Shown here: one piece after another, positions 5,337-6,023 of the stretch | Layout: each line of letters opens with the position of its first letter | Numbering within the stretch: the stretch's first letter is position 1 | Assembly: GCA_003133505.1 (NCBI GenBank) | Contig: PKXT01000095.1 | Coordinates: 12,612 to 18,634, forward strand | DNA: 6,023 nucleotides | Source of the DNA: Acidobacteriota bacterium | Lineage (GTDB): Bacteria > Acidobacteriota > Terriglobia > Acidiferrales > UBA7541 | Direction of reading: 5' to 3' | The notes under the pieces: model-generated | Database searches by the model: none | Seen by the model: only the letters and a program-made list of their open reading frames with translations | Told to the model about the DNA's origin: nothing | Made by a program: the position numbers and the translations under genes

Positions 5337-6023
5337 CTACAGGCGCCGTTCCAGACTGGCGCGATCCCAGGCGGCAAGGTTGGCGGCGGCTTCATAGGTG
5401 GATTGCAGGAAATCGAGGAGTACCGCGCGGGGAGAATCGGCGCGGCGCAGGTCAGCATACATCAGGAGAAATTCGCCGAGCTGCGCATTGTAAGAAGCGT
5501 TCGTGGGACGGATGGCGCTCTTCGAAAGGTCCGGCGGCTCGGGCGCAGCATAGGCATAGAAAGCGGCATCGGTATTCGGCGCGGTGCCCGGCCAGAAGCC
5601 CGCGCTGATGTCTTCGTGGGAATAGGCTTCGAGCGTGACGGGATCCGCGCCGGGGCGAGTGGGTGCGCGCTTTCCATTGAAGCGTGACACGGCCAAATCG
5701 AAGCTGCCCCAGAAAAAATGGACGGGACTGGATTTGCCGATGAAGCGCGCGCGAAATTCGTTGAAAATGGTGCTGACGGCGACTAAAATGCGCCAGAAGC
5801 GATTCACATATTCGGCGTCATACGATGCGTGGACGTGATCCTGATCGAAGCGAATGGGATCGGGAATTTCAACTGGCATAGGCCAGATTTTCACGTGAAT
5901 ACCCAGAGAATCCAACTCGGTCATGAATGCGCGATAAAAATCGGCCACCGAGCGCGGTTCCAAAGGCAGGGCGCTGGATTGGCCGCGGCTGGTGCGAATC
6001 TCAAGCTGGTGCGCGAGAAAATC
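5337..6023 (-). CDS. DUF5996 family protein, 3' part (N-terminus beyond right edge)
   Basis: 228 residues are visible, ending at TAG 5339-5337; the frame is open to the right edge (first visible residues DFLAHQLEIRTS), so the start lies outside the window and the TTG at 5963 is internal. Recognisable family blocks, numbered from the edge, are LEPRSVADFYRAFM (21-34), IWPMPVEIPDPI (46-57), HASYDAEYVNRFW (65-77), FIGKSSPVHFFWGSFDLAVSRF (94-115, read here as two blocks around the HFFWG core) and SAGFWPG (140-146). The protein appears cytoplasmic, with no membrane segment. Members are about 300 residues, so roughly the first quarter is missing here. No biochemical role is established to my knowledge. 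It is transcribed in the same direction as the kinase remnant and the operon, but with a 193-bp gap, so it is probably a separate unit. Confidence 0.85.
   Translation of the reverse strand, partial: DFLAHQLEIRTSRGQSSALPLEPRSVADFYRAFMTELDSLGIHVKIWPMPVEIPDPIRFDQDHVHASYDAEYVNRFWRILVAVSTIFNEFRARFIGKSSPVHFFWGSFDLAVSRFNGKRAPTRPGADPVTLEAYSHEDISAGFWPGTAPNTDAAFYAYAAPEPPDLSKSAIRPTNASYNAQLGEFLLMYADLRRADSPRAVLLDFLQSTYEAAANLAAWDRASLERRL

Noticed and set aside
5265..5687. A 140-codon plus-strand open frame
   Set aside because: It is mostly antisense to the DUF5996 gene, whose conserved blocks are clear on the minus strand.

Overview
The window looks like a chromosomal stretch of a soil-type Acidobacteriota bacterium (Terriglobia-like), inferred from its fairly GC-rich composition, a secreted-type protein family typical of that phylum, a DUF5996 gene, and GC-rich hairpin repeats between genes. 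No rRNA, tRNA, CRISPR array, integrase or transposase is visible, and I did not find a new multi-gene system. The most notable content is a heavily eroded sensor-kinase gene and a repeat-expanded glycoside hydrolase.

Layout from left to right. (1) Positions 2-616, plus strand: the 3' part of an uncharacterised protein whose N-terminus lies outside the window. (2) Positions 617-687: a short convergent spacer with an imperfect hairpin. (3) Positions 688-3557, minus strand: a two-gene operon. A metallo-beta-lactamase-fold hydrolase comes first, and its stop overlaps the start of a GH13 alpha-amylase-family enzyme by 4 bp (ATGA). The GH13 enzyme keeps all four family motifs but carries low-complexity insertions, including an in-frame array of four 21-bp repeats. 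(4) Positions 3558-3702: a hairpin-rich spacer with a possible weak promoter for the operon. (5) Positions 3703-5143, minus strand: remnants of an MHYT-domain hybrid histidine kinase. The MHYT sensor is hit by two compensating 1-bp frameshifts and has lost one of its three MHYT motifs. The whole PAS/HisKA/HATPase core is absent. The first receiver domain is truncated at both ends, and only the last receiver domain looks complete. The MHYT, REC1 and REC2 pieces lie in three different frames. (6) Positions 5144-5336: a spacer with no recognisable gene. (7) Positions 5337-6023, minus strand: the 3' part of a DUF5996 gene running off the right edge.

Functionally, the operon may couple an intracellular GH13 glucan-active enzyme to a hydrolase of unknown substrate; nothing here shows what links them. 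The sensor kinase is very probably non-functional as a kinase, although the isolated terminal receiver could still be made. The repeat-like sequences in the spacers and inside the amylase ORF suggest that a dispersed repeat family has seeded this region; that link is inference.
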